Assembly (NCBI GenBank): GCA_964636945.1
Contig: CAZWVH010000015.1
Location: forward strand, 1-48,056
Length of the DNA: 48,056 nucleotides
Direction of reading: 5' to 3'
Source: CAZADA01 sp964636945
Lineage (GTDB): Bacteria > Pseudomonadota > Alphaproteobacteria > Caulobacterales > Maricaulaceae
How positions within the stretch are numbered: position 1 is the first letter of the stretch; the number at the start of each line of letters is the position of its first letter. This document shows, in pieces, positions 25,852-34,104 of this stretch. The notes under the pieces were generated by a model. It was not told where the DNA came from. It ran no database searches and saw nothing but the letters and a program-made list of their open reading frames with translations. The position numbers and the translations under genes were made by a program.

Positions 25852-25916
25852 GCAAAGCCAGTCGGCGGCCAAGCCGTCCCCCGCTGAACGACCTCCAATG
25901 ATGGTGCTCGAACGCC

Positions 25917-26828
25917 TTATTGCGACAGCAACGCTTTGGCCCGCGCGCTGAGGTGGTCGGCCAAGATGCGGAAGTCACGATCTCGCGGGGAGGTCGCCCG
26001 CCAAGTGAGCGTGATCCAACGCCAAGGCGCATCAAGGTTGATGTCACGGACGACCACAGCAGCGTCGTCGCGCATCTCCGAGCGTTCATACAGAGCGGGA
26101 AACAGCGCCGCGCCCATGCCCATGCCCACCATTTGGCGCAAGCCATCCAGGCTGGTGCCTTCATAGTCGAGCAGCAAATTGGCCTTGGCCGAACGGGCGA
26201 GGCTGCGTACGCGATCGGCGAGATAGTGACCAGCTTCGAGCGTCAGCAAATTTTCATTATTCAAGTCCTGCAACTGGACAACAGATTGCGCGGTCAAGGT
26301 GTGATCGGCGGGCAGGCCTAGTCTCAGCGGCTCTTGGAATAGCTCATAGACTGTCAATGCCGTGTCATCTTGTGGGGGAGTCGATAAAATCACGTCGAAC
26401 TCACCGCTGCGCAATCGCGTTTCCAATTCCACCGTTCTGGTTTCACGCACATAAAGCCGCAAATCTGGATGCAGAGCGTGAAGATCCGGGATCGCCTGCG
26501 GCAAGAGGTAGGGGCCGACGGTGGGCAGCGCGCCCAGCTTGATTAATCCGCCCAGACTGTCCTGGGTCGAGCGGATCACGTCTTCAAGCTCGCGCACATC
26601 GGTGAGAATACGCCGCGCGCGCTCGGTGATCTCCTGCCCAAGCGGCGTAAGCGTGGCGCCCTGACGTCCGCGCTCAAGGAGTTTAGCGCCAAGATTGTGC
26701 TCAAGCTGGGCAATTTGCTCCGACAGCGCGGGCTGACTGATGTGCACCCGCTGTGCCGCCAGGTTAAATCGTCCAGCGTCAGCGACGGCGATCAGGTAGT
26801 TGAGTTGGCGAAGCGTGGGGAGCGCCAT
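25917..26828 (-). CDS. OxyR-like LysR regulator lacking redox cysteines
   Basis: A 303-aa LysR-type regulator closest in pattern to OxyR: LRQLNYLIAVADAGRFNLAA, HISQPALSEQIAQLE, and the effector-domain block LLTLEAGHYLADR followed by TSLDGLRQMVGMGMGAALFP. In E. coli OxyR the corresponding LEDGHCLRDQ carries the peroxide-sensing Cys199; here it is Tyr202. The second redox Cys is missing too, and the whole protein contains no cysteine. It therefore should not sense peroxide by the OxyR disulfide mechanism. ATG 26828 is chosen over TTG 26849. It is divergent from the DUF465 gene; its targets are unknown. Confidence 0.9.
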   Translation of the reverse strand: MALPTLRQLNYLIAVADAGRFNLAAQRVHISQPALSEQIAQLEHNLGAKLLERGRQGATLTPLGQEITERARRILTDVRELEDVIRSTQDSLGGLIKLGALPTVGPYLLPQAIPDLHALHPDLRLYVRETRTVELETRLRSGEFDVILSTPPQDDTALTVYELFQEPLRLGLPADHTLTAQSVVQLQDLNNENLLTLEAGHYLADRVRSLARSAKANLLLDYEGTSLDGLRQMVGMGMGAALFPALYERSEMRDDAAVVVRDINLDAPWRWITLTWRATSPRDRDFRILADHLSARAKALLSQ

Positions 26829-26931
26829 AATGAGGTTTTTCCGATGCAAACGAGAATTACGTTCGATTAGACCAATTCAAAGGAGTCGTCCAGTGTGGAT
26901 GTGTGATCCAAACTAAGGAGAATGAAGACAA

Positions 26932-27150
26932 ATGGAGGCACGACTTATTGCATTGCAGAACAAGCATGCCCTGCTTGAGGGGCGTTTGGCGCAAGAGCTC
27001 CAAAGGCCACTGCCGAATGACGTGACCGTAAGTCGGCTGAAAGTCTCAAAACTGCGCGTTAAGGACGAAATGGCCGTCCTGCTGCGCCGCCGGCAAGACG
27101 CGAGACGCCGAAGCGACTCCGGCGCGGGTGGCGCGCCTTGCATGCTTTAG
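26932..27150 (+). CDS. YdcH/DUF465-family small coiled-coil protein
   Basis: A 72-aa protein that matches the DUF465/YdcH pattern: an N-terminal helix with ALQNKHALLEGRLAQELQRP, a turn with LPND, and a second helix VSRLKVSKLRVKDEMAVLLR. Members are short helical hairpins widespread in proteobacteria and of unknown function. The C-terminal tail is short, basic and Gly-rich. AAGGAG at 26915-26920 supports ATG 26932. It is divergent from the OxyR-like gene and convergent with the trehalose operon. Confidence 0.8.
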   Translation: MEARLIALQNKHALLEGRLAQELQRPLPNDVTVSRLKVSKLRVKDEMAVLLRRRQDARRRSDSGAGGAPCML

Positions 27151-27207
27151 CTGAGGGATTGAGTGAAGGCTAGCGATGGCTTGGGTGAGTTGGCCTTGGC
27201 GGTTTCG

Positions 27208-28977
27208 TCAAACCACAGACGACCAGGGCTGGCTCAACCGTGCAGCGGAGTTGATAATCCCCACCATGGAGTAGGTCTGTGGGAAATTGCCCCATAGCTC
27301 GCCGGTGGCGGTTTCCACGTCCTCCGACAATAGTCCCAGCTTTGTGCGTTTCGACAGTATGTGTTCGAACATTTCGAGCGCTTCCTCGCGTCGGCCGATC
27401 TGCGCCAGCGCATCGATATGCCAGAATGTGCACGCGGTGAAGGCGGTTTTAGGCGCGCCGAAATCATCTGGCGCCACATACCGATAGACGTGACAGTCTG
27501 AGCGCAGCTCCCGATTGATGGCGTCCACAGTGGCGACAAATCGCGGGTCGGTCGCGGGCAAGAAGCCCACTTCGGCCATGAGCAGAACAGAGGCGTCGAG
27601 TGCTTCGTCACCATATGCGCCAGTAAACGCCTGACGCGATTCATGCCAAGCGCCGTCTAGGATCGACGCGCGTATTTTGCCGGCCCGGTCGAACCAATAT
27701 TGGGCGCGTTCAAGCAGATTGAGCCGCTTGGCGATTTTGGCGAGCCGGTCACATGCCGCCCAGCACATCAGAGCCGAGGATGTATGGACCGCGGCGCGCG
27801 TGCGATACTCCCAAATGCCGGCGTCGGGCTGGTCATGCATGGCGAAAGCGCGTTCGCCAACCCGCTCCAAATCGTGAAACTCTCGATGCGCGGCCGGGGC
27901 GAAGAGGCGTTCATCAAAAAACGCCTGGGCCGCGCCGAGGATCACGTGCCCATATACGTCATGCTGGATGTGCTCGGCCGCCTGGTTGCCGAATCGCACC
28001 GGAGCATGGCCGCGATAACCCGGCAATGCGGGCATGATGTTCTCGGTCAGATCGCCTTCAAGGCCCACGCCGTAAACAGGTTGAATGTGACCGCCCTCAG
28101 TTTGGGCGACGATATTGCGCAAAAACCGAAGATAAAGCTCAAGGGTGCCAACGGCCGACAGTCGATTGAGCGCGGTGACTGTGAAATACGCGTCGCGCAG
28201 CCAGCAATATCGATAATCCCAATTGCGTTCAGATCCCTCATGTTCGGGAACGCTGCTGGTGAGGGCGGCGACAATGCCGCCAGTTTCTTCATAGACGCAC
28301 AATTTCAGTGTGATCGCTGCGCGAATTACAGCGTCTTGCCATTCAAGGGGCAATGCAAGGCGGCGTGACCATTCCAGCCAATGGGAGGCCGTGCGTTCCT
28401 CCCAATCGCGCGCCAATTGGTGAACCGTGTCGGACAGAGGTTCGTCAGGCCCGCACACCATGTTGATGGGCTGGTCGAGCACAAATTCCGTATGCGACAT
28501 AATGTAGGATAAAGGCGCATCGGTGGTCAGACGGAAATTGGAGTCGGCGTTGGTGAAGGCGATATGGCTGACCCCGCGTGTGGCGCGCATGGCCTCTGCG
28601 CCCCAATGGGCCTCTGGCCGCAAGGTGACCTTGATCCGCGGGCTGCCGGCAATGGGGCGGATGCGGCGCACGAACGCCGCTGGACGAAAGGTTCGTCCGC
28701 GTGCAGAAAACCGTGGCGCAAAGTCGGTGATCTCGATGATGGAGCCATCTTTGGCTTCCAATTCTGTGCGCAAGATCGCTGTGTTGCGCTCATAGCGCTG
28801 GCGTGACGTCGCCATATCCCGCAATTCGACGGCGAACACGCCGCCGCCGCCTAACAGGGCGTTGAACACCGGCTCGCCGTCAAATCGCGGCAAACACATC
28901 CAGGCGTAACGGCCTTGTTCGTCAATCAGTCCGGCAATGGCCCCATTGCCGATCACCCCCAGCTCAAGACTGCTCAA
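27208..28977 (-). CDS. Glycoside hydrolase family 15 protein (trehalase/glucoamylase-like)
   Basis: A 589-aa GH15 protein. The N-terminal beta domain begins LELGVIGNGAIAGLIDEQGR and includes WMCLPRFDGEPVF. The (alpha/alpha)6 catalytic domain has ERNWDYRYCWLRDAYFT, ALPGYRGHAPVRFGNQAAEH and later ATGELWGNFPQTYSMVGIIN, the closing block of bacterial GH15 enzymes. With otsA and otsB upstream in the same operon, trehalase activity is the most likely role; glucoamylase-like activity cannot be excluded. The start is taken as TTG 28977, because GGAGG stands five bases before it and the first homologous residues begin there; it overlaps otsB by 14 bases. The 49-residue extension to 29124 lies wholly inside otsB. 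No signal peptide. Confidence 0.92.
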   Translation of the reverse strand: MSSLELGVIGNGAIAGLIDEQGRYAWMCLPRFDGEPVFNALLGGGGVFAVELRDMATSRQRYERNTAILRTELEAKDGSIIEITDFAPRFSARGRTFRPAAFVRRIRPIAGSPRIKVTLRPEAHWGAEAMRATRGVSHIAFTNADSNFRLTTDAPLSYIMSHTEFVLDQPINMVCGPDEPLSDTVHQLARDWEERTASHWLEWSRRLALPLEWQDAVIRAAITLKLCVYEETGGIVAALTSSVPEHEGSERNWDYRYCWLRDAYFTVTALNRLSAVGTLELYLRFLRNIVAQTEGGHIQPVYGVGLEGDLTENIMPALPGYRGHAPVRFGNQAAEHIQHDVYGHVILGAAQAFFDERLFAPAAHREFHDLERVGERAFAMHDQPDAGIWEYRTRAAVHTSSALMCWAACDRLAKIAKRLNLLERAQYWFDRAGKIRASILDGAWHESRQAFTGAYGDEALDASVLLMAEVGFLPATDPRFVATVDAINRELRSDCHVYRYVAPDDFGAPKTAFTACTFWHIDALAQIGRREEALEMFEHILSKRTKLGLLSEDVETATGELWGNFPQTYSMVGIINSAARLSQPWSSVV

Positions 28978-29719
28978 CCCTTCCTCCCATGAGAAGCCAG
29001 TCGTGGACGCTTGCCGGATCTGGCATGCGCAGATCAGCGACGGTAGCGCCTTCCCCGACCTTGATAGCCAGGCCATCCAGGTCATGAACAGCACGAAAAG
29101 CATCTTCGTCTGTAACATCATCACCGACCATGATGACCCGGCGGCCTGCGAAGGGCGGCGTCGCCATCATCCGCCGGACAGCCGCCCCCTTATTGGCGTG
29201 TTTGGGCTTAACCTCGATCACCATTTTGCCGTGCTGGACAAGATAGTCGGCATGTAAGCCCGCAGCCTCCGTAACCGCGTCCAGGAGTTTCGGTCCGGCG
29301 TCGGGCGCAGCCCGGTAGTGCATCGCAAGGATCGGGCCCTTGTCCTCCACGAAGGATCCAGGGGCAGTTTGAGCAATGTCGCAGAGCGCCTCAGCGAGGT
29401 CAGCGGGGGCGCAGTCCCGGCTTGTGGGCGGCGCCTCTCCTGGTCGGCACACGTCTAAGCCATGCCCGCCAATGCGCCAGAGTGCGTCAGGCGTGCGCAG
29501 CGACAGATCACGGATATCCCGTCCACTGATGATCGCGACCGCTTGCTCGAGCGCTTTGGAAAGACCGACTAAGGCGGCGCAGACCACTGGATCCATTTGC
29601 ACATCGGCCGCGCTGTCTTGGATCGGCGCGAGCGTACCGTCGAAATCTAAAAACAAGGCATCGTTCGGCGCAATGGGCGGAACAGCGTGCGGGGTCGGTG
29701 CAGGTTGCGGCATGAGCAT
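28964..29719 (-). CDS. otsB: Trehalose-6-phosphate phosphatase
   Basis: A 251-aa HAD-superfamily phosphatase. DALFLDFDGTLAPIQ carries the nucleophile and general-acid Asp pair (DxD), AIISGRDIRDL is motif II, and VIEVKPKHANKGAAVRRM with IMVGDDVTDEDAFRAV supplies motifs III and IV. These are hallmarks of OtsB, which removes phosphate from trehalose-6-phosphate. It starts 30 bases after otsA, with GAGGAATGGGG upstream of ATG 29719, and its last codons contain the GH15 ribosome binding site and TTG start. Confidence 0.96.
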   Translation of the reverse strand: MLMPQPAPTPHAVPPIAPNDALFLDFDGTLAPIQDSAADVQMDPVVCAALVGLSKALEQAVAIISGRDIRDLSLRTPDALWRIGGHGLDVCRPGEAPPTSRDCAPADLAEALCDIAQTAPGSFVEDKGPILAMHYRAAPDAGPKLLDAVTEAAGLHADYLVQHGKMVIEVKPKHANKGAAVRRMMATPPFAGRRVIMVGDDVTDEDAFRAVHDLDGLAIKVGEGATVADLRMPDPASVHDWLLMGGRVEQS

Positions 29720-29749
29720 GTCCCCATTCCTCGAATGTGGGCGTGTCGA

Positions 29750-31135
29750 TTAGGTCTCGATCGGCTCATCCGTGGTCTGGGTCAAGGCCGCAAGGAAATC
29801 TTGACGCCATTTGGTGATGTCGTTTTCCACAACCACGTCCCAACACGCTTTCCAACGGTTTTTGCGTTCGGCCAATGACATTTGCAAGGCCGTCCGGATT
29901 GCTTCTGAGACATTGGCCACGTCGTGCGGGTTCACCAAGAGTGCATCGCGCAGGAGGTCGGACGCGCCGGCGAACTCTGACAACACCAAGACTCCCGGAT
30001 CGTCGGGGTTCTGAGCCGCGATGTATTCCTGAGCGACCAAATTCATGCCATCTCGAAGCGGCGTGACGAGCCCAACGCGCGCCAATCGAAACAGTCCGGC
30101 CAATTCTTCGCGCGAATAGGTGCGGGCAAGATACCGGATCGGAATCCAATCCAAATCGCCATAATCGCCGTTGATCCGCCCAGCGAGGCCATCCAGGTCT
30201 GCTCTGAGCTCCATATAGGCCTCCACCTTGGAGCGCGACGGCGGTGCGATTTGGGTGAAGGAGACCTCGCCATGGGTGTCGTGATAATTGTCAAATAATC
30301 GCCCTATGGCGCGAAAACGCTGCGGCAATCCTTTAGAGTAGTCCATCCGGTCAACACCAATGATCAGGGAACGGTCCCCGAGAAATCCGCCAATGCGCGC
30401 TGCGGCGGCCTGGGCCTCTTCTGACACCGCGATCTTGGAGAATGTCTCGTGATCGATGCCAATGGGAAAGGGCTTGACCGTCAGTGTACGCCCAAAGGCG
30501 CGGATGGTGTCGCCTTTGGCCTCGTAATCGGCGGCTTGTTCACTGAGATAGCGTAAGAAATTGCGCGTGTCGCCGCGGGTTTGAAAGCCGATGACGTCGT
30601 AGGCGGCCATGGCGCGCGCGAGCCGCCCATGTTCAGGCAAAGTGCGGAAAATCTCTGGCGGCGGAAACGGAATATGCAGAAAGAATCCAATGCGGCCACC
30701 CCATGATTCCTGGCGTAGGGCGTCGCCAAACGTCAAAAAGTGATAATCATGCACCCACACTACGTCGCCGTCGCGCAGTTGCCGCTTCAGCAATTGCGCC
30801 AAACGGCGGTTCACATTTTCATAGGCGCGAAAGTCCAGCTCATCAAAGACCGCAAGGTCGGTGCGGTAATGAAGCACGGGCCACAAGGCGCGGTTCGCGT
30901 AGCCCAGATAGAAGCCCTCATGTTCTTTATGAGTCAGGTCAGCGAGGGCATAATCAATTCCGTCCGCAGACAGAATACGGACACCGCGCGCTTCATCATC
31001 GACCAAATCGCCGCTCCAGCCAAACCAAAGCCCGCCGGTGCGCGCTAGGGCGTCCCACAACGCCACGGCTAGCCCGCCTGCGCGCGATGCCGACCCGGCC
31101 GCCGTTCGGTTGGACACCGCAATTAATCGTCCCAT
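29750..31135 (-). CDS. otsA: Alpha,alpha-trehalose-phosphate synthase (UDP-forming)
   Basis: A 461-aa GT20 enzyme. It begins MGRLIAVSNRTA with a short glycine loop (RAGGLAVAL) and contains WVHDYHFLTFGDALR, IGFFLHIPFPPPEIFRTLP, GVDRMDYSKGLPQRFRA and LVTPLRDGMNLVAQEY, all diagnostic of OtsA. It makes trehalose-6-phosphate from UDP-glucose and glucose-6-phosphate. As first gene of the otsA-otsB-GH15 operon it is probably induced by osmotic or desiccation stress; the promoter would lie in the 220-base gap to the divergent SDR gene. No clear promoter motif was seen there. Confidence 0.97.
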   Translation of the reverse strand: MGRLIAVSNRTAAGSASRAGGLAVALWDALARTGGLWFGWSGDLVDDEARGVRILSADGIDYALADLTHKEHEGFYLGYANRALWPVLHYRTDLAVFDELDFRAYENVNRRLAQLLKRQLRDGDVVWVHDYHFLTFGDALRQESWGGRIGFFLHIPFPPPEIFRTLPEHGRLARAMAAYDVIGFQTRGDTRNFLRYLSEQAADYEAKGDTIRAFGRTLTVKPFPIGIDHETFSKIAVSEEAQAAAARIGGFLGDRSLIIGVDRMDYSKGLPQRFRAIGRLFDNYHDTHGEVSFTQIAPPSRSKVEAYMELRADLDGLAGRINGDYGDLDWIPIRYLARTYSREELAGLFRLARVGLVTPLRDGMNLVAQEYIAAQNPDDPGVLVLSEFAGASDLLRDALLVNPHDVANVSEAIRTALQMSLAERKNRWKACWDVVVENDITKWRQDFLAALTQTTDEPIET

Positions 31136-31355
31136 AAGTTCATCCCGTCAAAGCCCCGAGGGGCGATCAGCCCGCCCGTCGCAGAGGTATACCACGATGA
31201 CACGGCCGCGTCCGTGACGTCGATGGCTAACGGGCATTATTTGCCATATGCCTTCACTTCGCGCCGGGCTGGTCTCTGGCTTGGTGTCGGTTTGTGGCGA
31301 TGGGCTGTGATGCGCTCAAGAATGGGCATAAAGTAGCAAGATAAAGGTCTCGATC

Positions 31356-32150
31356 ATGAACATTCCCGCTGACCGCCGGCGCGCTGCGCTGGACAAGAAC
31401 GTCGCCCTGATCGTGGGGGCGAGTCGCGGCATTGGTTTGGCGTGCGCGAAGGTGCTCGCCGGTTATGGAGCGCGTGTGGTGCTCGCCGCCCGATCGCTTG
31501 AGACGGCTAGGGCGTGCGCCGAGGAGATCGTCGTCCATGGCGGTCACGCCGACGCCGTGTCATGCGACGCAACATGTTTTGCCGACGTCCAATCTGCCGT
31601 CGACCAGTGTGTCACAACCCATGGCCGTCTCGATATCCTGGTGAACAATGCAGGCGTGATCGAGCCCATTGCGCATTTGGCCCAGACCGATCCGGCGGCC
31701 TGGTCCCATGCCGTCGATGTCAATCTCAAAGGCGTTTACCACGGACTGCGCGCCGCATTGCCGGTGATGCTCCACCAGGGCGCGGGGACCATCGTCACAA
31801 TCAGTTCCGGCGCCGCCAATAACGCCATGGAAGGCTGGAGCGCCTATTGCGCCACCAAAGCGGCGGTGAAAATGCTCACGCAATGCGCCCACAAGGACCA
31901 TGGCGACAGCGGTGTGCGGGTGATGGGGCTGAGCCCCGGAACCGTGGCCACCGACATGATGGCGACCATCAAGCAATCGGGCGTGAATCCCGTCAGTCAA
32001 CTGGATTGGTCTGCGCACATTCCACCTGAATGGGCCGGCGAGGCGGTGGCGTTCTTGTGCACGCCGGACGCCGCCGAATTTGCGGGGACCGACTTTTCCA
32101 TCAAGACCGATGAGGGCCGCCGTGCGGTGGGACTGCCGCTGGTGACGTGA
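31356..32150 (+). CDS. Short-chain dehydrogenase/reductase
   Basis: A 264-aa classical SDR: VALIVGASRGIGLACAKVLA gives the NAD(P)-binding TGxxxGIG variant (GASRGIG), LDILVNNAGVIEP the NNAG motif, TIVTISSGAAN the catalytic Ser, and WSAYCATKAAV the YxxxK pair. The C-terminal segment has HIPPEWAGEAVAFLCTPDAA. The substrate cannot be inferred, and the gene stands alone, divergent from otsA. Its annotation as a 3-oxoacyl-ACP-reductase-like enzyme would be over-specific. Confidence 0.9.
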   Translation: MNIPADRRRAALDKNVALIVGASRGIGLACAKVLAGYGARVVLAARSLETARACAEEIVVHGGHADAVSCDATCFADVQSAVDQCVTTHGRLDILVNNAGVIEPIAHLAQTDPAAWSHAVDVNLKGVYHGLRAALPVMLHQGAGTIVTISSGAANNAMEGWSAYCATKAAVKMLTQCAHKDHGDSGVRVMGLSPGTVATDMMATIKQSGVNPVSQLDWSAHIPPEWAGEAVAFLCTPDAAEFAGTDFSIKTDEGRRAVGLPLVT

Positions 32151-32596
32151 TAGCTCTCAGATGGCGACCGATGCCAAACGGACGTCCGCCGCGCGGGCGC
32201 TAGGCCGGCCGCAAAACCGCCTCGAGCCAACTGATGCTTGCTCGGCCCCGCAGTCTGGTTCCTCCTGAAAGAATGCGTGTTCGGGGGCCTACACACTGTC
32301 GCGCCGTGCACAAATATTGTCCTCGACGGCAAAGACATACCGGGAGAGATGTGCGAGTTTACGGTAGCCGAGGACGTCGGGTTGCTCCCCCCCTCCCTCC
32401 CGTCGTTCTGGCCAATCTGGGCGGCTGCAAAGCGTGCGTAACACCTTTGCGGCCGCTCTTATCACTGGCGCCTGTCGGCGTTCGCCCTGTCTTTCCACAT
32501 TGCCGTTGTCCGACATAGTCCGGTAAGGTTTTCCTGCTTCAATCGGGCTGAGTATCCCCGAATTTTCGTGGATTTTGGACTTCAAGGGTGTGAGCA
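32151..32596. other. Gene-free stretch upstream of periplasmic binding protein
   Basis: About 446 bases. Plus-strand frames at 32234-32518 and 32238-32441 and a minus-strand frame at 32289-32597 compete, none with a recognisable domain or strong ribosome binding site. I see no tRNA, terminator with T-run, or riboswitch. The promoter of the gene at 32597 should lie near the 3' end. Confidence 0.4.
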
Positions 32597-33394
32597 ATGG
32601 CAGTGTTTCGGTCCTTCATCGTGGTGTGCGTGATTGCGCTGAGCCTGGTGGCGCCGGCGAAGGCGGATGATCTCGAAGACATTCTCGAGCGCGGTACGGT
32701 GCGCATCGGCGTATCCCTGTTTACGCCGTGGACTATCCGCTCCGACGACGGGGAACTATCCGGATTCGAGATCGAGGTGGGGCGGCGCCTGGCCAAGGAT
32801 ATGGGGGTTGAAGCCGAGTTCATCGTATTTGATTGGCCCGATATCATCCCGGCGCTGATCAACGATGAGATTGATGTCATTGCCGGCGGCATGGCCATCA
32901 CGCCGCAGCGCGCTTTGTTGGTGAATTTCACACAACCCTACGCCGATGGCGGCGTGGCCTTGGCGGCCAATCGCGACCGCACGCGTAGGGTGGAGGGGCT
33001 GGAAGATCTCAATCAGTCCAATGTGACCATCGTTGCGGTGGCCGAAACATTCCCCGCGCGCGTGGCGCGCACTTTGTTCAACGCGGCGAATGTGACGATC
33101 GTGAACACCGAAGCGGAGGCCGAAGCGGCGTTGGTTGCTGGCGATGCGCACGTTTACGTGGCGTCGTTGTCTGAGGCGCGGTTGTTGGCTGCGCGCCATC
33201 CTGATGACGTCGATGTGCCGATCAACCGTGCGATCGTCGGCAGCAAAGCTGGTCTTGCCGTGCGCAAGGGCGAACATGATTGGCTGACATTTCTCAATGC
33301 ATGGATCGTGTCTGTGGAAGCGGAGCGGTGGCTGCAAACCACACACGATTATTGGTTCACCACGCTCGACTGGGCGCAGGCGCCCACCAATTAG
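32597..33394 (+). CDS. Orphan periplasmic amino-acid-type substrate-binding protein
   Basis: A 265-aa family-3 extracellular solute-binding protein. A Sec signal peptide (FIVVCVIALSLVAPAKA, cleavage near residue 23-24) precedes LEDILERGTVRIGVSLFTPW, the GFEIEVGRRLAKDMGVEAEF lobe and the hinge DVIAGGMAITPQRALLVNFT, which are typical of polar-amino-acid binding proteins. No ABC permease or ATPase lies nearby, so it may feed a remote transporter or act as a sensor. It is followed after 18 bases by a small lipoprotein gene. Confidence 0.9.
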   Translation: MAVFRSFIVVCVIALSLVAPAKADDLEDILERGTVRIGVSLFTPWTIRSDDGELSGFEIEVGRRLAKDMGVEAEFIVFDWPDIIPALINDEIDVIAGGMAITPQRALLVNFTQPYADGGVALAANRDRTRRVEGLEDLNQSNVTIVAVAETFPARVARTLFNAANVTIVNTEAEAEAALVAGDAHVYVASLSEARLLAARHPDDVDVPINRAIVGSKAGLAVRKGEHDWLTFLNAWIVSVEAERWLQTTHDYWFTTLDWAQAPTN

Positions 33395-33412
33395 CGAGCG
33401 GGGGCGGACGCC

Positions 33413-33823
33413 ATGCGGGCCAATACACTGATCTTCTGCACCATCGCCGGCGTTGTCGCCGCGTGCGTCAGCGGGCCGGATCCGCTTGGCGGCTATTGGG
33501 AGCTGGACCGTGGGGAGGGCTTGGATATCAACCCGCCGCCAATCCACGCCGATCCTGCGTCCGAGAATGATCCGGTGTACGCCAATCAGACATATTGGCG
33601 CGATAAAACTTACGACACGTATGACGAGTGGCGCGCGACCGACCGGGCTGATCTGGCGTGGCGCGCGCGAGGCGATCCTTACTATTATGATGACCGGATC
33701 GCTTTCGATCCCTCCAGCGAATACTATCGCGACACGACGAGGGTTGGCTCGGTATACGGCGTGCCTCGAGATGAACCGCCATCGTCAGCGCTGTTTTACG
33801 CGGACTCTCCATATTACGACTAA
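33413..33823 (+). CDS. Tyr/Asp-rich small lipoprotein
   Basis: A 136-aa protein with a lipoprotein signal (LIFCTIAGVVAAC, lipobox VAAC, Cys18). The mature part is rich in Tyr, Asp, Pro and Arg (for example YWRDKTYDTYDEW and DPYYYDDR) and probably largely disordered. No domain recognised. It lies 18 bases after the binding-protein gene and may be co-transcribed. The 280 bases after it hold no gene and lead to the TonB-dependent receptor. Confidence 0.65.
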   Translation: MRANTLIFCTIAGVVAACVSGPDPLGGYWELDRGEGLDINPPPIHADPASENDPVYANQTYWRDKTYDTYDEWRATDRADLAWRARGDPYYYDDRIAFDPSSEYYRDTTRVGSVYGVPRDEPPSSALFYADSPYYD

Positions 33824-34104
33824 GACCATTGCTGCGAAGCGGTTCACCGCAGCGGCCATTACCCTCACTTTATTGCTGTCAGCGGCTTCTGGTTCAGGGC
33901 GCTGCGCATTTCCAGCGCGCCAGAATCAGCACTGAATGACCCGCCTATTGGGTGTGGTAAAATAGTCTTGATGGAGATTTTTCCATCTTTCGTGCACGCC
34001 CGACTTGAAATTGTTGGCGCTGTCATGATTCTACCCTAATTGTGTTATCCATGAGGGTGACGCGGTCGGTATACGGCAGCACTAGTTACAGCCAGGGGGA
34101 CATC

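Noticed and set aside
28978..29124. 49-residue N-terminal extension of the GH15 protein
   Set aside because: Lies entirely within otsB in another frame and has no similarity; the ribosome binding site before TTG 28977 explains the start.
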